Positions 60,151 to 64,000 of a stretch of 64,000 nt of DNA are shown here, piece by piece. The notes beneath the pieces are model-generated. The model made no database searches, was not told the DNA's origin, and saw nothing but the letters and a program-made list of their open reading frames with translations. Each line of letters starts with the position of its first letter. Within the stretch, counting starts at the first letter, position 1. This DNA is from Triops longicaudatus. Its lineage: Eukaryota > Arthropoda > Branchiopoda > Notostraca > Triopsidae. The translations under genes and the position numbers were made by a program. Location of the stretch: contig JAGQDJ010000014.1 of assembly GCA_022885665.1 (NCBI GenBank), positions 310,001-374,000 on the forward strand. Reading direction: 5' to 3'.

Positions 60151-63100
60151 CTATTCCGTGAATTTATTCTTTTTTCCAAGAAGCTTCATTAAATCTTTAG
60201 ACATGAAATAAGGCTTCTCGGGTGTACCGTCATTTCGCTCGCAGTCTTCCACTATAAACAAACCAAAAAAAAACATCAGCGTGGTCTTATTGGTTTCCTC
60301 TTATACTACTTCTCGAGGACTAGTTTGTTACAAAAATTCAGAAAATCAACTTACAGAAGCACAAGAAGATCGTGTCGACTGCCATTGAATACACGTTGAA
60401 GAAAACTCCAGCGATGAAGTACGCTCCAAGGGTCACCGTTATAACCGGGACTAAATTGTAATTGAGCTCTGGAAGTTTGCCATTCAAATATTCCACTTTG
60501 CCAGAAAAAATGTAAAAGGAGGCTAGGCCTATACTTCCCACAACGACTAATCTTCCAACGAAGAGCAAGAAGTCTGTTACCTGTAAAAAATAAAAAGAGG
60601 GAATTGTGAGACTTGGTCTACGCACATGGTAGCGCTAGAACTGCGTAAAACCCAAATCACAAGTATACCTTGTCCAGGATCACGACACGTGCAGCGTTTC
60701 GCAGCAATAAAAAGAAAGCGTCTTTGGCCGAAACGCAGAAATTGGAGCCATAAATGGCCGTCATGACGTAGGCATTGCGGTTCAAGAAGCGCATAAAACG
60801 TTCGAGGCACCAAAAGCAACATTTGCAGCAACACATGATGGCTTTACTGACAACGTTGTCCGCATGTTGTTTAACCTTCCGGTCGATGTACTCCAACATG
60901 ACGCGAATAAAACGCAAAACCGAAATGGTCAAAGAACCGAATGCTAATGTCCCCGTGTGGTACCTAAAACGATTTTTTATTCCTTTTTGAGCCAAACGGC
61001 ATCTTTATCTTTCCTCTCAATCTGTTCGTTTTTACTTTTGGTTATGTGACTTACATTAATTTTACAGTGCAGCATTTATCTTACGTATTACCACGGAAAC
61101 ATAAAGACATGCTTCAATGGACTGGCACCTGCGGCAAGATGCTACATGGGCAAAGCTTTTTATAACAATCATGACTTCACTAAGATTCCTAATTTCAGAC
61201 TGATTTAACCTGTGCCGATGGAATGACGATCCTTTACCCACTGATCGCTGAGGATTCAACCAGTCTTTGAAACAGTGGTTCGGGGACTTTAAATTTATAA
61301 TATGTTATTTTAGATCGCATTTGGAAAATTTCTTTACGATTTTTCCTCTTTTCCCTAACGTTGCAAATTTCCTAACTACTGCAGACATTCTAGTCCCATC
61401 AATTGATCATGATTTTGAATTGATTATGGATCCTAAATTGTGCTTTCCTGCAGCTCATATATAACTTTTCTTTTCTTTATTATTTTACGTGACTTTCATT
61501 AACTTTTACCTAATAGTTCGGTAGAAACTTTCAGTAACAGCGTAAGTCGGAACATCTCGTGGCTTATGGAAAGCCCAATACCAGGAAGCAAACGCACCGG
61601 CTAAAACCATCTCCCCTAAGGCGGATACGAAGAACAGTCCCCAAAAGAGGCCAAAAAGATTGTAAATTTGAAGGCGGTGTAAGTGCGGATTCCCCCCATA
61701 TTCAAAAAACTGGCACTGTGTGCCCGGGCATTTGCAGGTAGCGTTGAAAATCGCAGGAAGACATAGGTCACCATCCTAAACAATATGAAAGATAAGTACT
61801 TGTGAACAACGTTAAGTTTTCAAGAAAAGCGACAACCTCTCGAATTTAAAGATAATACAAAATACAAATTAATCATAAGTACTCCACAATTAATTTAAAA
61901 TTTCGTAAAATAATTTGACGTATTAAAACTCGGTTATGTGAAGTTTTCTTCGAACGGCATGAACTCTGAATCTAAAACAAACATATCACCTGGAAAGCTG
62001 TGCAAGTACAGTCCGTATCGTTTAGCCCCGTCACTTTATAGGTCGCTTTTCCGGTCGATGCTAAATAAACCGCTACAGCGATGAAATATCCAACTACGGC
62101 GAATTGTAATATCCAAGGAATCAAGGGGAAGAAGAGCGAACTCATAATATGGCCAACCGCCCTATAGATAGTGCAACATCAAACATTAATTTCGCGTCCT
62201 GAAAAAAAAGTTGTTAATTGCTTTTACTTGCTGCCTTGTTCAATCAGAGCGATAGCCAGTGTAATACGATTCCGAAGGAAAATCAGGGTCAACAAGATTA
62301 TGGCCAAAACGACAGCGATGATAATAAGGAAAATAAGCCAGGTGTCTTTCATGGCTAAGTAATCCGACATGTTCGTCGTAAACTCGAGTTCCGTAATCGT
62401 CATATTGGTCTTCGGCAGTTCTTTCAGTTCTGCATAGCGTGCGTAACAGTAATAGCAACCTAGAACAGCATAATATCATTATTTGCCGTACATTATACAA
62501 TTAGATCGTATCTTCGATTAGGTACTAAACCCCAACTTACGTCCTGTCCGAACATATGAGGACGCAACACAACTTTCTAACATTAAGTTTTCGGAGTCGA
62601 AATAGCCGACCAACTTTACACAGTTCAAATGGAAAACAAACTAGTACGTAACAATGGAACTTTAGTGACGAAGATGATAAAGCGGAAGAAATTTAACTCA
62701 AGAGACGCACGTTACGTTCCCATTGGGTACACCCAAAACTATATTACATACAGTATTACGTCAAAATAACTTACCAAAGCTTAGAAGTCCTACAACTGCG
62801 ACAATAGACGTCCAAACCATTACGCCAGCGATTAATCGCATCAAAAGTATCCAAATAAGCGACACCAACGCCGCAACAGCGAGTCCAATCAGAATCACCC
62901 ACCAAGAAGTGTTGAAGTCTTGGAAAACTCGCTCAACCATCTAACAAGAACTTGTTAACAATAATTTCTATCAATTTAATTCAAAAAGAAAGATTTTAAT
63001 ATATTATCTTTTTTCTTATTTAACTTATGTAATTTAGAAAAAGTTCATGAAACAATGAAAATCCATCACATTTTAAGTATTTTAATTAAAAATAATTTTT

Positions 63101-63444
63101 CCACCTTATATTTAAGAAGAAGCAAAAAATTTGTTAAAATAGGGAAGAAGTATTGATATGTGATTCGCGAAAGCCAAGCTTTTCATGTAAAAAAAATGTG
63201 CGGTGGTGTGACAAGCATGAAGTGCGGTACAGTGTCGTAATGATCAAACCTTTCTTTAGATTCGTTCCATAAGGATTTCTTTAGATAGTTACCTGAGTAG
63301 CGCTGGTTAATTTGGCTAAAAACTTGGATCCTTTGACCAAATCACCTACAGTGACATTCTGTCCCGGGATAACCAGGTTGCTGCCACTGATGACAGTAGC
63401 GTTCAGGTCATTAGTTGGAACTTTGGGCACGCATCTTCCCGAAA
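60151..63444 (-). CDS. Choline transporter-like protein (SLC44/CTL), 5' end outside window
   Basis: Eight exons on the minus strand: 63293-63444, 62775-62940, 62228-62459, 61990-62161, 61510-61775, 60669-60963, 60355-60580, 60151-60251, all phase-consistent; 535 residues are present of about 650-700 expected. Signatures: IFLRNRITLAIALIEQGSKA, GEMVLAGAFASWYWAFHKPR, IRYHTGTLAFGSL, CCFWCLERFMRFLNRNAYVM, FCVSAKDAFFLLLRN, VDTIFLCFLEDCERNDGTPE and KPYFMSKDLMKLLGKK at the C terminus. About nine or ten membrane segments with extracellular N-x-T/S sites (NAT, NVT) in the large first loop. SLC44 proteins move choline or ethanolamine across plasma or mitochondrial membranes. The upstream acceptor at 63444 is weak, and the first exons lie beyond the right edge. 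Closest to the CTL2/4 group by my reading. Confidence 0.93.
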
Positions 63445-64000
63445 CTAATTCAGGTTTACGACACATAAGCCAAGCGCATTACAACACTACTAATACAATT
63501 ACTTACAACTTAAAAAAAATGAAAGAAAAAATAAAATCAAGGCCTGAAAACTCACGCCAAACTACAAACCGAAATTCGCGTCTTCCTTTTCTGTCCTACC
63601 TTTGTATGTGTTAGTTATAAGCTTCAAACGCAGCTGCCATGCGAACAAGCAAAGAAACAGTCACTAAATAGAAATGGGCAATTCTGAATTTTAAAAAATA
63701 TTTTTAAAACTGAAAAAAGTTAGCAACAAATGTGAATAGAGAAAATGAATTTGAAAAAAAAATAGTCACTTCAATGATAACTTTTGCTTTTAAAGCAAGG
63801 AAATTTCCTTAATACCTCATCGCAAGGTGTTTAGGCATTTCAAAACAACACGTTTCGTTGATCACAAAAGTGGAATTCTACTGCGATAAAGAAACCGCGT
63901 CATGGAGAAAAAGTGTTGGGCACTTAAATAATTTAGAAGTGACTTAGTGATATCCTATTTTTATTACCCAATTCTGTGGTTTTAGTAGTTAGCAAACGCG
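63445..64000. other. SLC44 intron running off the right edge
   Basis: AT-rich sequence without a recognisable upstream SLC44 exon. The frame before 63444 meets a stop (near 63484), so the exon must start between there and 63444; the ATG at about 63466 in this frame is unlikely to be the true start, since the family has a further N-terminal domain with TM1. Confidence 0.45.

Overview
This is a eukaryotic nuclear window, AT-rich, with many GT-AG introns (most of 50-300 bp, some of several kb). It is almost certainly from an arthropod. A four-exon Rebers-Riddiford cuticle protein whose chitin-binding domain has the crustacean-like wording DGYSGYVADV suggests a crustacean; that lineage is an inference. 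Exon junctions were placed by eye and checked by phase: every gene called with confidence sums to a whole number of codons.

Plus strand, left half: after a GPCR fragment cut by the left edge (minus strand), the order is Angel-type EEP deadenylase/phosphatase (3443-5518), cuticle protein with a TATA box (6203-6816), intronless SPOUT1 RNA methyltransferase (8116-9207), the end-joining factor NHEJ1/XLF only 82 bp behind it (9290-10393), and a complete 882-residue dynamin (11041-23496). The dynamin carries two adjacent, equally long, same-phase versions of the GTPase exon that contains DLPG.

Middle: a weak three-exon plus-strand gene (25435-26427), an isolated KCTD9-like pentapeptide exon on the other strand, a tRNA-derived SINE-like element, then RTRAF (28666-29595, minus) head to head with a two-exon gene of unknown function (30262-30791, plus).

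Minus strand, right half: one protein kinase N gene spreads from 32076 to about 50.2 kb, or 56.2 kb if distal 5' exons are used (three HR1 repeats, C2, proline-rich linker, AGC kinase). Its introns hold two long intronless same-strand ORFs (355 and 528 residues) that I do not recognise, three small DNA transposons or palindromes, and probable alternative first exons. The window ends in a choline transporter-like (SLC44) gene whose 5' end lies beyond the right edge.

The genes are unrelated housekeeping genes with no pathway in common. The strongest candidates for something new are the duplicated dynamin G-domain exon, the nested ORFs inside PKN (one with an exact DSGIHS phosphodegron), and the SPOUT1-NHEJ1 pair with a splice acceptor just before the second start codon.
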